A DNA stretch of 64,000 nt from positions 2,294,001-2,358,000 of the forward strand of contig NZ_CP027786.1 of NCBI RefSeq assembly GCF_003795145.1, given 5' to 3'. The position numbers and the translations under genes are program-made. The stretch is from Tetragenococcus koreensis. Its GTDB lineage: Bacteria > Bacillota > Bacilli > Lactobacillales > Enterococcaceae. The notes beneath the pieces were generated by a model, which was not told where the DNA came from, did no database searches, and saw nothing but the letters and a program-made list of their open reading frames with translations. Shown here piece by piece: positions 55,070 to 63,582 of this stretch. Positions within the stretch are counted from its first letter, which is position 1. Each line of letters opens with the position of its first letter.

Positions 55070-55521
55070 ATGCGTTAGCTAAAATTGTATACGCTGCCAC
55101 GACGGGGACACAGAAAAAATATCTGAAATTTTAGAAGGAAAATTCCAAAATCAAGGTGTTGAAGGTCATACGGATGGGGACTGACGACGCGGAGGACGCA
55201 GATGAGGAGGAATTTACGGGTGTGGATATTTGTGTTATTGCGACGTATACTTATAATAATGGTGAGGTATCGGCTAATTTTGTTTACTTCGAAGAAAATT
55301 TAAGAAAACAAGGTTTGAAAGGGAAAGTTTATGGTGTAGTTGGTAGTGGTGATAAAGAATATCATTCTGATACGTATTGTTTTGCTGCTGAGATATTTAA
55401 CGAAGATTTCCAGCAAGCAGGGACGAAAAAAGGACATGATGTATTAAAAATTGATAATAAAGCGGATGAAAAGGATAAAGAAGCATTAAAAGAATTTGTC
55501 AGCAGTTTAACCAATGCATAA
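55070..55521 (+). pseudogene. Flavodoxin, frameshifted
   Basis: ATG 55070 (AAAGGGA upstream) is followed by flavodoxin sequence in changing frames: LAKIVYAATTGTQKK, then ISEILEGKFQNQGVE, then KVIRMGTDDAEDADEEEF to the end (AAEIFNEDFQQAG; LKEFVSSLTNA). At least three single-base shifts occur near 55073, the A-run at 55112 and about 55157. The FMN phosphate loop usually TGNTE is here TGTQK. The longest intact frame (from 55156) lacks the phosphate loop, so the gene is dead. Confidence 0.85.
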
Positions 55522-55649
55522 GTTTTTTTGATAAAGTAAAATAGTCCCAATTCATCTAATCATTTGGGTGACTCTTTCGATTGTTAATGACGAAAATGAG
55601 ATGTTTTTATCAACGTAAATACGGGAAAAAAGTTTTCTCCTATTTCGTC

Positions 55650-55678
55650 TTGACAAAAACATACCCGCTCTATAGAAT
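55650..55678 (+). promoter_or_regulatory. Promoter of glcT-PTS operon
   Basis: TTGACA (55650-55655) and TAGAAT (55673-55678) are separated by 17 bases. Confidence 0.8.
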
Positions 55679-55699
55679 TAAATTTGTTAACATATTATT

Positions 55700-55783
55700 T
55701 TCATGTGACTAGGAAAAGACTAGGCATGGAAAGGTCCATAAAGGGTGCCGTATACACCTTTAAGGATTTTTCCATGCTTTTTT
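55700..55783 (+). promoter_or_regulatory. GlcT-type antiterminator RNA (RAT) overlapping a terminator
   Basis: CATGTGACTAGG followed by GACTAGGCATGG (about 55702-55730) resembles the RNA element bound by GlcT-type antiterminators (TGT-ACT...AGGCATG). Its 3' side overlaps a terminator: GCATGGAAA (55723-55731) pairs with TTTCCATGC (about 55769-55777), followed by six Ts. The antiterminator gene itself follows at 55854, so control is autoregulatory. Confidence 0.75.
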
Positions 55784-55853
55784 GTTTGTTGGCCCCAAGC
55801 AAAAGTTCCTAGAAAATGAAAATTACCATTCTGCAGAAGAGGGATTGTTAGAA

Positions 55854-56705
55854 ATGAAAATCAAAAAGATCTTAAATCAAAATGCTGTATTGGTTGAGGA
55901 TGATAGGGAAGAAAAAGTAGCCATCGGTAAAGGGGTTGGTTTTGATAAGAAACGAAACGACCTTTTATTTTCCAATGAAGTGGAGCGAATGTTTGTAATG
56001 GAACCTGAGGGACAGAAAAAATTACAAAGTTTGCTAAATCAAATCGATGAAAAGTTTTTGTTTGCAGTAGAACATATTGTGGATTACGCAGAAACGGTTC
56101 TGATGGAAAAACTAGATGAGCATGTATTGATTGCATTGGCTGACCATATTGCTTTTTCAGCTTCAAATATTCGAAACGGCATTATTATCCGAAACAAGCT
56201 GCTGCGAGAAATTGAAATTTTATATAGTGACGAATTCAGTATCGCACAATGGGCGGTCGATTATTTAAATAAGGAATTAAATATCCCTTATACATATGAT
56301 GAAGCTGGTTATATTGCAATCCATATTCATAGTGGTCGGATGGGCAACCATAATAATCATCAAAGTATCCGAGAAGTCACCATCATTTCAAATATTATTC
56401 GTTTAGTTGAAAAAGAATTAGACGTCGATATTCATTCGGAACAAATGTCATTGAACTATTCTCGTTTAGCCAATCATATGCGGTTACTTTTACAACGCTA
56501 TTACAAACAACAATATGCCGTTTTAGATGATGAGATTGTAAAAATGGTAAAAAGTAAATACCCTGAAAGTTACGAAGTAGCAAAAAAGATACGGGTTTTA
56601 CTGATTAAAGAATATCAAATATCTACTACAAGTGAAGAATTAGGCTACCTAGCGATTCACATTGAACGCTTGCGTTTAGCCAAACAGACGGAGGAAAAGA
56701 AATGA
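55854..56705 (+). CDS. glcT: BglG/GlcT-family transcriptional antiterminator
   Basis: The 283-residue protein has an N-terminal RNA-binding CAT domain (MKIKKILNQNAVLVEDD...EEKVAIGKGVGF, 1-55) and two PRD domains with phosphorylatable His (LADHIAFSASN and AIHIHSGR; ANHMRLLLQRY and LAIHIERLR). It binds the leader RNA at 55700-55730 when sugar is present and lets transcription reach the PTS gene, whose start overlaps its stop by four bases. I take ATG 55854 with AGAGGG upstream; an in-frame GTG/TTG farther up lies in the terminator. Confidence 0.88.
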   Translation: MKIKKILNQNAVLVEDDREEKVAIGKGVGFDKKRNDLLFSNEVERMFVMEPEGQKKLQSLLNQIDEKFLFAVEHIVDYAETVLMEKLDEHVLIALADHIAFSASNIRNGIIIRNKLLREIEILYSDEFSIAQWAVDYLNKELNIPYTYDEAGYIAIHIHSGRMGNHNNHQSIREVTIISNIIRLVEKELDVDIHSEQMSLNYSRLANHMRLLLQRYYKQQYAVLDDEIVKMVKSKYPESYEVAKKIRVLLIKEYQISTTSEELGYLAIHIERLRLAKQTEEKK

Positions 56706-58654
56706 AAGCTTATATGCAACGGATGGGACGTTCGTTAATGCTGCCGGTTGCAACTTTACCAGTTGCTGCACTATTTATGGGGATTGGTTATTGGATTGAT
56801 CCTAGTGGTTGGGGAGAAAATAATATTATTGCAGCCTTCCTAATACAAGCTGGCGGCACCATCTTAGATAATTTAGGGATTTTATTTGCAGTTGGTATCG
56901 CTATAGGGATGGCAAAGGATAAAGATGGCTCTTCTGCTTTAGCAGGATTAGTCGCATTCTTAACACCTATGACTTTGGTCAATTCAGAAGCTGTTGCAAC
57001 TTTTACAAAAGTTGATATAACAGAGGTAAATGTTGCTTTTGAAGCCATCAATAATGAAAATGTATTTGTTGGGATTGTTGCTGGTTTGGTTGCTGCGGCA
57101 TTATATAATCGTTTCAATAATGTGAAGTTGCCGATGGCCTTGTCATTTTTTAGTGGGAAACGATCGGTTCCCATTGTAACAGCTGTAGTCATGTCTCTGA
57201 TTTCAGTCGTGTTCATTTTTGTTTGGCCTACAGTTTACACTGCTTTAGTTACCTTTGGAGAGTTTATTTCTGGCTTAGGGGCATTGGGCGCAGGCCTCTA
57301 TGGCTTCTTTAACCGTCTCTTAATTCCGACGGGTTTACACCATGCGTTAAACAACGTTTTCTGGTTTAATTTAGCTGGAATTGATGATATTGGTAAATTT
57401 TGGGCAAATGACGGAATTAAAGGAATTACTGGGATGTACCAAGCAGGTTTCTTCCCCGTTATGATGTTTGGTTTGCCAGCAGGCGCTCTTGCGATGTATC
57501 ATACAGCTCGTCCGGAAAAGAAAAAAGAAACAGCTTCATTAATGCTAGCTGCCGCATTTGCTTCTTTTTTTACGGGAGTTACTGAGCCGTTAGAGTTTGC
57601 TTTCATGTTTGTTGCATGGCCATTATATGTTGTACACGCTCTTTTAACAGGTCTTTCAATGTTTATTGTGGCAACATTTCAGTGGACAGCCGGGTTTAAC
57701 TTTAGTGCAGGTTTAGTTGACTTTGTGTTAAGTTTACGCGTGCCAATCGCTAATCAACCTTATATGTTGCTGGTCTTTGGGCTTGTAATGGCTGTCGTTT
57801 ACTACTTTACTTTCCGCTTTGTTATTACTAAATTTAATTTAATGACGCCTGGCCGAGAAGAAAGTACGAATGAGGAAATGACAGAGGATATTCCTGCAGG
57901 CGATGATAAATTTGCAGCATTAGCCCAACGTATTTACGCTGGTTTGGGCAAAGATAACTTAGTAAGTGTTGATAATTGTACGACACGTTTACGTTTACAA
58001 GTAAAAGATACACAGGATGTGGACCAAGCTAAAATCAAAGCAACAGGTGTTCCAGGCGTAAAAGCCATTGATAAAAATAATATTCAAATTATTGTCGGAA
58101 CAGAAGTACAGTTCGTTGCGGATGAGTTGTCTCGTCTTCATACTGGCGCACCCGTGGCTTCTACAGCTAAACCGGTAGAAGCAGTTGAAGAAATTTCTGC
58201 CGTTAATGAAGTTTACGCTGCAGCGAACGGAACCGTTATCCCAATGACAGAAGTTTCAGATGATGTTTTTTCACAAAAAATGATGGGCGATGGCTATGCA
58301 GTTCTACCAAATAATGGAGAAATTTTTGCTCCTGTTGCGGGTAAGATTACCAATATCTTCCCAACCAAACACGCCTTAGGAATTGAAACAGCAGCTGGCG
58401 TAGAAGTGTTATTACACATGGGAATTGATACGGTTACCTTAAAGGGAGAACCATTTAATTTGTATGTAACAGAAAATCAAAAAATAGCTCGAGGACAGCT
58501 GCTTGCTAAAATTGATTTAGAGGCTATTGAAAAAGCAGATCGTAAAACAGACATTATCGTTGTCTTTACAAATCCAGATAATATTGCGGATTTAGCAATA
58601 GAAGTTGGGGACAAACAAGCAAACGATATTATTGGTTCTGTAGAAGCTAAATAA
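56702..58654 (+). CDS. nagE: PTS EIICBA, glucose/N-acetylglucosamine type
   Basis: The 650-residue PTS permease has the EIIC domain (1-375) with helices and the GlcNAc/glucose-type motif FFTGVTEPLEFAFMF, EIIB at about 405-480 with the phosphorylated Cys in VDNCTTRLRL, and EIIA at about 510-640 with VLLHMGIDTV (His). The start PTGLHHALNNVFWF and the overall order fit the N-acetylglucosamine transporter NagE better than PtsG, but glucose is possible. It is co-transcribed with glcT, giving sugar-dependent expression. Confidence 0.88.
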   Translation: MKAYMQRMGRSLMLPVATLPVAALFMGIGYWIDPSGWGENNIIAAFLIQAGGTILDNLGILFAVGIAIGMAKDKDGSSALAGLVAFLTPMTLVNSEAVATFTKVDITEVNVAFEAINNENVFVGIVAGLVAAALYNRFNNVKLPMALSFFSGKRSVPIVTAVVMSLISVVFIFVWPTVYTALVTFGEFISGLGALGAGLYGFFNRLLIPTGLHHALNNVFWFNLAGIDDIGKFWANDGIKGITGMYQAGFFPVMMFGLPAGALAMYHTARPEKKKETASLMLAAAFASFFTGVTEPLEFAFMFVAWPLYVVHALLTGLSMFIVATFQWTAGFNFSAGLVDFVLSLRVPIANQPYMLLVFGLVMAVVYYFTFRFVITKFNLMTPGREESTNEEMTEDIPAGDDKFAALAQRIYAGLGKDNLVSVDNCTTRLRLQVKDTQDVDQAKIKATGVPGVKAIDKNNIQIIVGTEVQFVADELSRLHTGAPVASTAKPVEAVEEISAVNEVYAAANGTVIPMTEVSDDVFSQKMMGDGYAVLPNNGEIFAPVAGKITNIFPTKHALGIETAAGVEVLLHMGIDTVTLKGEPFNLYVTENQKIARGQLLAKIDLEAIEKADRKTDIIVVFTNPDNIADLAIEVGDKQANDIIGSVEAK

Positions 58655-58661
58655 AAATTAG

Positions 58662-58809
58662 AACTGGGATAGGGGTTATTTCCCAGCAATGATCCACGAA
58701 AGATTACTTACTTCAAGTTTTGGGTTTTTGACTTTTGCGATCGGTAATCGCAGAAGTAATCCGCTAATCATTCGTCACTTTACCATTGCTGGAGACTTTT
58801 ATCCCAGTT
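58662..58809. repeat. 148-bp nested hairpin element
   Basis: The outer arms AACTGGGATA (58662-58671) and TATCCCAGTT (58800-58809) are perfect complements. Inside are CCAGCAATG/CATTGCTGG and AGATTACTT.CTTC/GAAGTAATC. The whole stretch can fold into one long hairpin. It may be a terminator for nagE or a small palindromic mobile element. Confidence 0.65.
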
Positions 58810-58894
58810 TATTTAAGCAAATATGTAATCGCTAACAACGATTTAAGGGTGATCGCGTAATAAATAGATTAAAACTTAAAAAAGGGGAGATAAC

Positions 58895-59362
58895 ATGAAT
58901 AAAAAAGTGTTCTTTATTTTGTTAACATTTTGCTTCGCAACTTTTCTTTTTAATGGAAAGAGTGTGCATGCAGAAGATGCAGAGGGCTTACTTTACCAAA
59001 AGGATGTTACTTATTCAGGAGTAGAAGGGGGCAAGTCAGGTGATGATTGGAATTACCCTCAGTTTGTGGGAGAAAATGCAGTAGACGGGGATCCAACAAC
59101 CAGATGGTCAGCAGATAAAACAGATGATCAATGGCTGGTTGTAGATATAGGTGAAGAAAAGAAAATCGGAGAGATTATTTTACAATTCCATGCAGAAAGC
59201 CCGCAATATGAAATATTAGCCTCAAAAGATGGGGACGATTATCAGTCGATTTATAAAGAAGAGGAAGGAGATAGCGGAAAAGAAGCCGAAAAACATATTG
59301 ACGTAGACGATGATCTGACTGCACGGTATGTAAAATATCAACAGCATATCATGAAAAATTAG
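58895..59362 (+). pseudogene. Exported F5/8C (discoidin) domain protein, truncated
   Basis: The frame encodes a signal peptide (1-27, ending KSVHAED) and an F5/8 type C/CBM32 domain (GENAVDGDPTTRWSADKTDDQWLVVDIGEEKKI; ARYVKYQ). It ends abruptly at TAG 59360 just where a muralytic enzyme sequence starts in another frame. The CBM32 domain is usually followed by a catalytic part, which is missing. The secreted 155-residue product might still bind sugar. Confidence 0.75.
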
Positions 59363-59817
59363 ACGCGATTATTGAAACATACGACTTAATAAACTATGAC
59401 GAGGCGGAAAAAGAGCTAGGAAATGAAAGCGGGGACTACATTACTCCTGTAGAAAAACCGACGCTGACCTCGCAGTTTGGTCAACGTGGAAGCGGATTTC
59501 ACCGAGGAATCGATTTTGCTGCTGCAAAAGGCACACCGATTAAAGCAGCAAAAAGTGGGAAAGTGATCCAATCAGAATATCATCCCTCTTGGGGAAATTA
59601 TGTTGCAATTAAACATAGCGATGGTTTAACCACCCTTTATGCGCACTGCAGTCGTAATATTGCCAAGGTGGGACAAACGGTTAAACAAGGGCAAACAATT
59701 GCTCTTCTCGGTTCAACAGGGAACAGCACAGGTCCCCATTTGCATTTTGAAGTTAACCGCTCACAAAACTTAGAGCAAAAGCAATTAATGAACCCACTAC
59801 AAGTATTAAAAGAATAA
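59341..59817 (+). pseudogene. GH73-M23 autolysin, 3' fragment
   Basis: From 59341 the frame reads TAYHEKLDAIIETYDLINYDEA, then an intact M23 peptidase domain (GFHRGIDFAAAKG; TGPHLHFEVNRSQ) to TAA 59815. It matches the last half of the protein at 61859-62935. It has no start or signal peptide and is joined out of frame to the discoidin gene. The join falls at CGGTATG, where the RYVK of one and RYAT of the other families align. Confidence 0.85.
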
Positions 59818-60114
59818 ACGATTCATTGCCAACTAATGCTGGTGATGAGAAAAAGATTGTCACTTTTGTACTCATTGTATGCACATTTGCGACAATCTTT
59901 TCTATTTTTATAATGACACTAAGGCAAATCAAGAAAGTATATTTTTCAAATGTTTGGGTCAAAATCAATTTATTACCCGAATATTTGGTTTTATTTATTG
60001 TAAGTAGTAATTATAAATAAATTGATAAAGCGTAGCTTATAGGCTGCAATTTGAAGAGGGATAGATAATACGAAGCGTCTGTTTTGCAAAAAATAAGAGA
60101 GGAGGTCGAGAAAA

Positions 60115-60394
60115 ATGAGCAAAGTAGATCACTATATTGATCAGTATTCGTAAAATGATCCAAGCTTTAAGCAGGCGATGCGAGAAGAAGATACGATTAC
60201 CAGCTTGCTCAGATCGTTCGTCAAATTCGTAAAAAAATGGGTTAACGCAACCTAAGTAAGCAGGGTTATCAGACGTTAATCGTGTGACCATTTCAAAAAT
60301 CGGAAATGCGGACATGAATCCGTCTTTTACACTTGTATCGCGACTTTTAAATAGTATGCAAACAACTATTGAGTTCAAAACGAATAATAATGAA
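60115..60394 (+). pseudogene. Decayed HTH antitoxin-like gene
   Basis: ATG 60115 follows GAGGAGG and begins MSKVDHYIDQYS, then a TAA, NDPSFKQAMREED, and after shifts VRQIRKKMG and NRVTISKIGNADMNPSFTLVSRLLNSM. This is the pattern of HigA/XRE-type antitoxins with several stops and shifts. A toxin is not recognisable upstream. The remainder of 59818-60496 holds only a terminator. Confidence 0.6.
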
Positions 60395-60455
60395 GAATTT
60401 TTTATAAGCTCTCTTTCAGCGTTGGGAAAATTTTGCCAGCGCTATTTTTGTGCCA

Positions 60456-60490
60456 AAAAAAGCCAAGCAGCTTTAGCCGCTTGGCTTTCT
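60456..60490. terminator. Terminator of the AI-2E transporter gene
   Basis: AAGCCAAGC pairs with GCTTGGCTT around a short loop. On the reverse strand it is followed by a T-run. Confidence 0.82.
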
Positions 60491-60496
60491 AAATCA

Positions 60497-61666
60497 TCAT
60501 TCACTTTGTTTATCTTCTTGTGTTTCATAGCTGCCTTTATCTTCGCTAAAGAAACGATTATACCGTCTTTTAAAGCGTTCGAAGATGTATTGTACGCCGA
60601 TTTTAAGTAGGCTGTAAATGGGAATCCCAAATAAAACGCCGACAAAGCCGAGCAAATCTCCCATCACCAGTACGACTAATAAAATCGTAAGGAAGTGTAA
60701 TTGTAATTTATCCCCCATCACTTGTGGCATTACGAAGTTACCATGGAGCGCTTGAATCACAAACCAAGCAACCACAAAGATCACTGCTTCTAAAAATGAT
60801 TGTTGGAAAGCAATGATTAAACCAGGGAAAAAGGTAATAAAAGAGCCAATATAAGGCACAAGACTTAAAAGCCCGACTAAAAAGGCCATTACAGTTGCAT
60901 AATTTAAGCCAATCAACAAGAACGTTCCCCAGTACATTAACCCTAAAACAGCACTGGAAACGAGTTGTCCTTTTAAATAAGCGCTAAGTTGTTCGTCACT
61001 TTTTTTGACCAACATTTTGAAATCTTCCCGAAAGTTTGGCGGGACAATTTTTAATACTGATTCAGAGAATTTTTCGGTATCTTTTAATAAGAAAAATGCC
61101 AGTACGGGTCCGATAAATAAAGTCATAGCTGTCGCAGATACTGCGGAGAAGACGCTGCCTAAACCAGATAACCCTTTTTGCCAATTGTCGCCTAAGGCTG
61201 AAAGAGTGCTTTGAATTAAATCATTTGCTGAACTGGCTAATTCATCCAGTTGGTCTTGGAAAGGTAATTGTCCGACGATCGCGCGGAAATTTTCTTGCAC
61301 ACTATCGAGCATAGAAGGAAATTGTTCTACGAATTCTTGGCCTTCTTGTACCAGTGAACGAATTCCGAAAAATCCCAATACACCAATCAGTAAAACAGCT
61401 AAGACATAAATTAAGGTGACCGCCCAAGTACGTGATATTTTCTTTTCTACCCAAGTAACAAAAGGTTTAAATATATAATAAATAATGACAGCGAAAATCA
61501 TTGGGGGTAGAAATGAGACTAAAATTGTAATAAAAGGGACAAATATAAATGAGACTTTATTCACGAGAAAAATTGCAATGGCACTTAGAATAATTAAACC
61601 AAGTACATAATAGGAAGTTTTGCCTCCTAAAAATTGAATGAGTCGATGATGCCGTTTTTGTTCCAT
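60497..61666 (-). CDS. AI-2E family transporter (TqsA/YdbI-like)
   Basis: The 389-residue membrane protein has about eight hydrophobic segments with the family's central helical region (QEFVEQFPSMLDSVQENF) and C-terminal motifs (GLLSLVPYIGSFITFFPG; QVMGDKLQLHFLTILLVVLVMGDLLGFVGVLFGIP). Members include Na+/H+ antiporters and the AI-2 exporter TqsA; the substrate here is open, but a Na+/H+ role would suit a salt-tolerant host. ATG 61666 follows AGGAGGAAA. It is monocistronic. Confidence 0.88.
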   Translation of the reverse strand: MEQKRHHRLIQFLGGKTSYYVLGLIILSAIAIFLVNKVSFIFVPFITILVSFLPPMIFAVIIYYIFKPFVTWVEKKISRTWAVTLIYVLAVLLIGVLGFFGIRSLVQEGQEFVEQFPSMLDSVQENFRAIVGQLPFQDQLDELASSANDLIQSTLSALGDNWQKGLSGLGSVFSAVSATAMTLFIGPVLAFFLLKDTEKFSESVLKIVPPNFREDFKMLVKKSDEQLSAYLKGQLVSSAVLGLMYWGTFLLIGLNYATVMAFLVGLLSLVPYIGSFITFFPGLIIAFQQSFLEAVIFVVAWFVIQALHGNFVMPQVMGDKLQLHFLTILLVVLVMGDLLGFVGVLFGIPIYSLLKIGVQYIFERFKRRYNRFFSEDKGSYETQEDKQSE

Positions 61667-61858
61667 ACTTTTCCTCCTTGTTAGGAATACAATTATCGCT
61701 CATTATAAGGGAAAACTAGCAACTATACAATCAATAACTATTTTTGTAATGAAAAAACTGAGCCCCTTAGCTAAAACTTTTTTGGTAATTAAAAAAGAAA
61801 CGCGCTTTTTTTGCGTACTTCATTATGTACCAACAAAAATATTAAGGAGGCCTCGTCA

Positions 61859-62935
61859 TTGAAACAAAAAATGCAGTGGAAGTTATTGTGGTTATTTACC
61901 ATACCGTTAGGATTTAGCACGACAAATTTGGTGGCAGCTGATGAAATTACGATAATGGCAGAACAAGCAGCATTAGTCAAAGAGAAAAGTCAACCGAACG
62001 CCCAGCAAATAGAAATAAGCACTGGTAATATCTCACCCTCTAAAGAAAAAACAGAAGATGTGACGTTAAATTTTATTGAACAAATTGGGGAGACTGCGCG
62101 TGAAATTGGACAAAAAGAGGACTTGTATGCTTCAGTGATGATCGCACAAGCGACTTTAGAATCGGGCAGTGGACAAAGTCAGCTAAGTCAAGTTCCTTAT
62201 TTTAATATTTTTGGTATTAAAGGCCAATATGAAGGTCACGGCGTTTCTTTACCAACACAGGAAAGTGATGGAAAGGGTCAAATGTATACTACTCATGCTA
62301 CTTTTTGCCAATATGAAAACTATGAAGCATCATTAAAGGACTACGCCAAATTAATGAAAAACGGCTTATCTTATGATCCAATATTTTATCAAGGAACTTG
62401 GAAAACAGAAACGAGGGACTATACAGAGGCAACACGATTTCTGACCGGCCGTTATGCGACAGACCCTCATTACCAGGAAAAACTAGATAATCTAATTGAA
62501 ACATATCATTTAACAAAGTATGACGAGGCCAAAAACATTGGAAACGAGGAAAGCGACTATATTCTTCCAACGGATGATGCTATTATTACTTCTACTTATG
62601 GCAGGCGTGAGCAAGGATTTCATCGAGGAATTGATTTAGCGGTAAAACAAGGAACAGACATTATAGCGGCAAAAGAAGGACAAGTAACACGCTCGGAGTA
62701 TCACCCGTCTTGGGGAAACTATGTGACAATTCTGCATCCAGATGGATTGACAACCTTGTACGCTCATTGTAAACAAAATTTAGCTCAAGCCGGCCAGATA
62801 GTCAATCAAGGCGAAACGATTGCATTAGCAGGCAGCACGGGTCACAGTACTGGCTCTCATGTACATTTTGAAATCAATCGTTCGCAAAATTTAGAACAGA
62901 ACCAACTGCTTGATCCATTGGAAGTGTTGAAATAA
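61859..62935 (+). CDS. GH73-M23 bifunctional autolysin
   Basis: The 358-residue exported protein has a signal peptide (about 1-30, ending NLVAADE), then a glucosaminidase GH73 domain (65-215; catalytic Glu in ATLESGSGQSQLS, FGIKGQYEG). A C-terminal M23/LytM peptidase (about 240-350) carries FHRGIDLA (HxxxD) and SHVHFEIN (HxH). It cuts both glycan and peptide bonds of peptidoglycan. The start is TTG 61859 with AAGGAGG and 8 bases spacing; the frame is open farther up but without a site. The fragment at 59341-59817 is a relic of a close paralogue. Confidence 0.9.
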   Translation: MKQKMQWKLLWLFTIPLGFSTTNLVAADEITIMAEQAALVKEKSQPNAQQIEISTGNISPSKEKTEDVTLNFIEQIGETAREIGQKEDLYASVMIAQATLESGSGQSQLSQVPYFNIFGIKGQYEGHGVSLPTQESDGKGQMYTTHATFCQYENYEASLKDYAKLMKNGLSYDPIFYQGTWKTETRDYTEATRFLTGRYATDPHYQEKLDNLIETYHLTKYDEAKNIGNEESDYILPTDDAIITSTYGRREQGFHRGIDLAVKQGTDIIAAKEGQVTRSEYHPSWGNYVTILHPDGLTTLYAHCKQNLAQAGQIVNQGETIALAGSTGHSTGSHVHFEINRSQNLEQNQLLDPLEVLK

Positions 62936-62944
62936 AAAAACACA

Positions 62945-62984
62945 AAAAATCAGTTAGGTAATGACATCTAGCTGATTTTTTGTA
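62945..62984 (+). terminator. Terminator after the autolysin gene
   Basis: AAAAAATCAGTTAG pairs with CTAGCTGATTTTTT (one G-T pair), followed by GT. The region from 62985 to 63400 is AT-rich with no gene visible. Confidence 0.85.
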
Positions 62985-63408
62985 CGAAAGTCAAAAAAAT
63001 TTGACTTTTACTGACGTTATTTTTTTCAGTTAAATAAAACAACAGCGTAAAATATTTTCACAAAGAAATTTCAACCATCAATTTTATCAATAAAAAATGT
63101 TATGACGATATTCAAAAGTAGAGTATTTCCCTAAAATAAAGCCTAATACAGATTATTCTGACAATAAAAAACGTTATTGATTGTAATTTACCTATTTATT
63201 AAAATGTGAAAAAATAAAATGAAACAATTACCTTTTGTATTACTGATACCAGGTCATTTGTAAACGTTATTAAATAAAAGATAAAATAGTGTTTTTATCA
63301 AACCTTCGTTTTTTTAATCAATAAATTTCACAAAAAAATTTTTCTAGCATGAATAAATCGCGATGTTGAAAGTCCTTGTCTTACAAGGATTAACGATTGT
63401 AATAAAAA

Positions 63409-63474
63409 AGAAATCGGAAGGTAAAACCCTATGAAATGAGGATTTGGCCTTTCCGATTTCTATTTTTTTAGAAT
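63409..63474. terminator. Hairpin near the right IS
   Basis: AGAAATCGGAAGG (63410 on) pairs with CCTTTCCGATTTCT, followed by ATTTTTTT. It may shield the adjacent element from read-through. Confidence 0.65.
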
Positions 63475-63582
63475 TTCACGGTATAAATGAAAATAGAAAA
63501 AAGAATCATAAGAAAAGCCGACAAATCGAGCGATTTCCACTATAATAGTAGTAACGACAAAACTAAATAGGAGGCTTTTCTT

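Noticed and set aside
63259-63272. A cre-like site (TGTAAACGTTATTA)
   Set aside because: It has one mismatch at a conserved position and no gene downstream within reach except a transposase.
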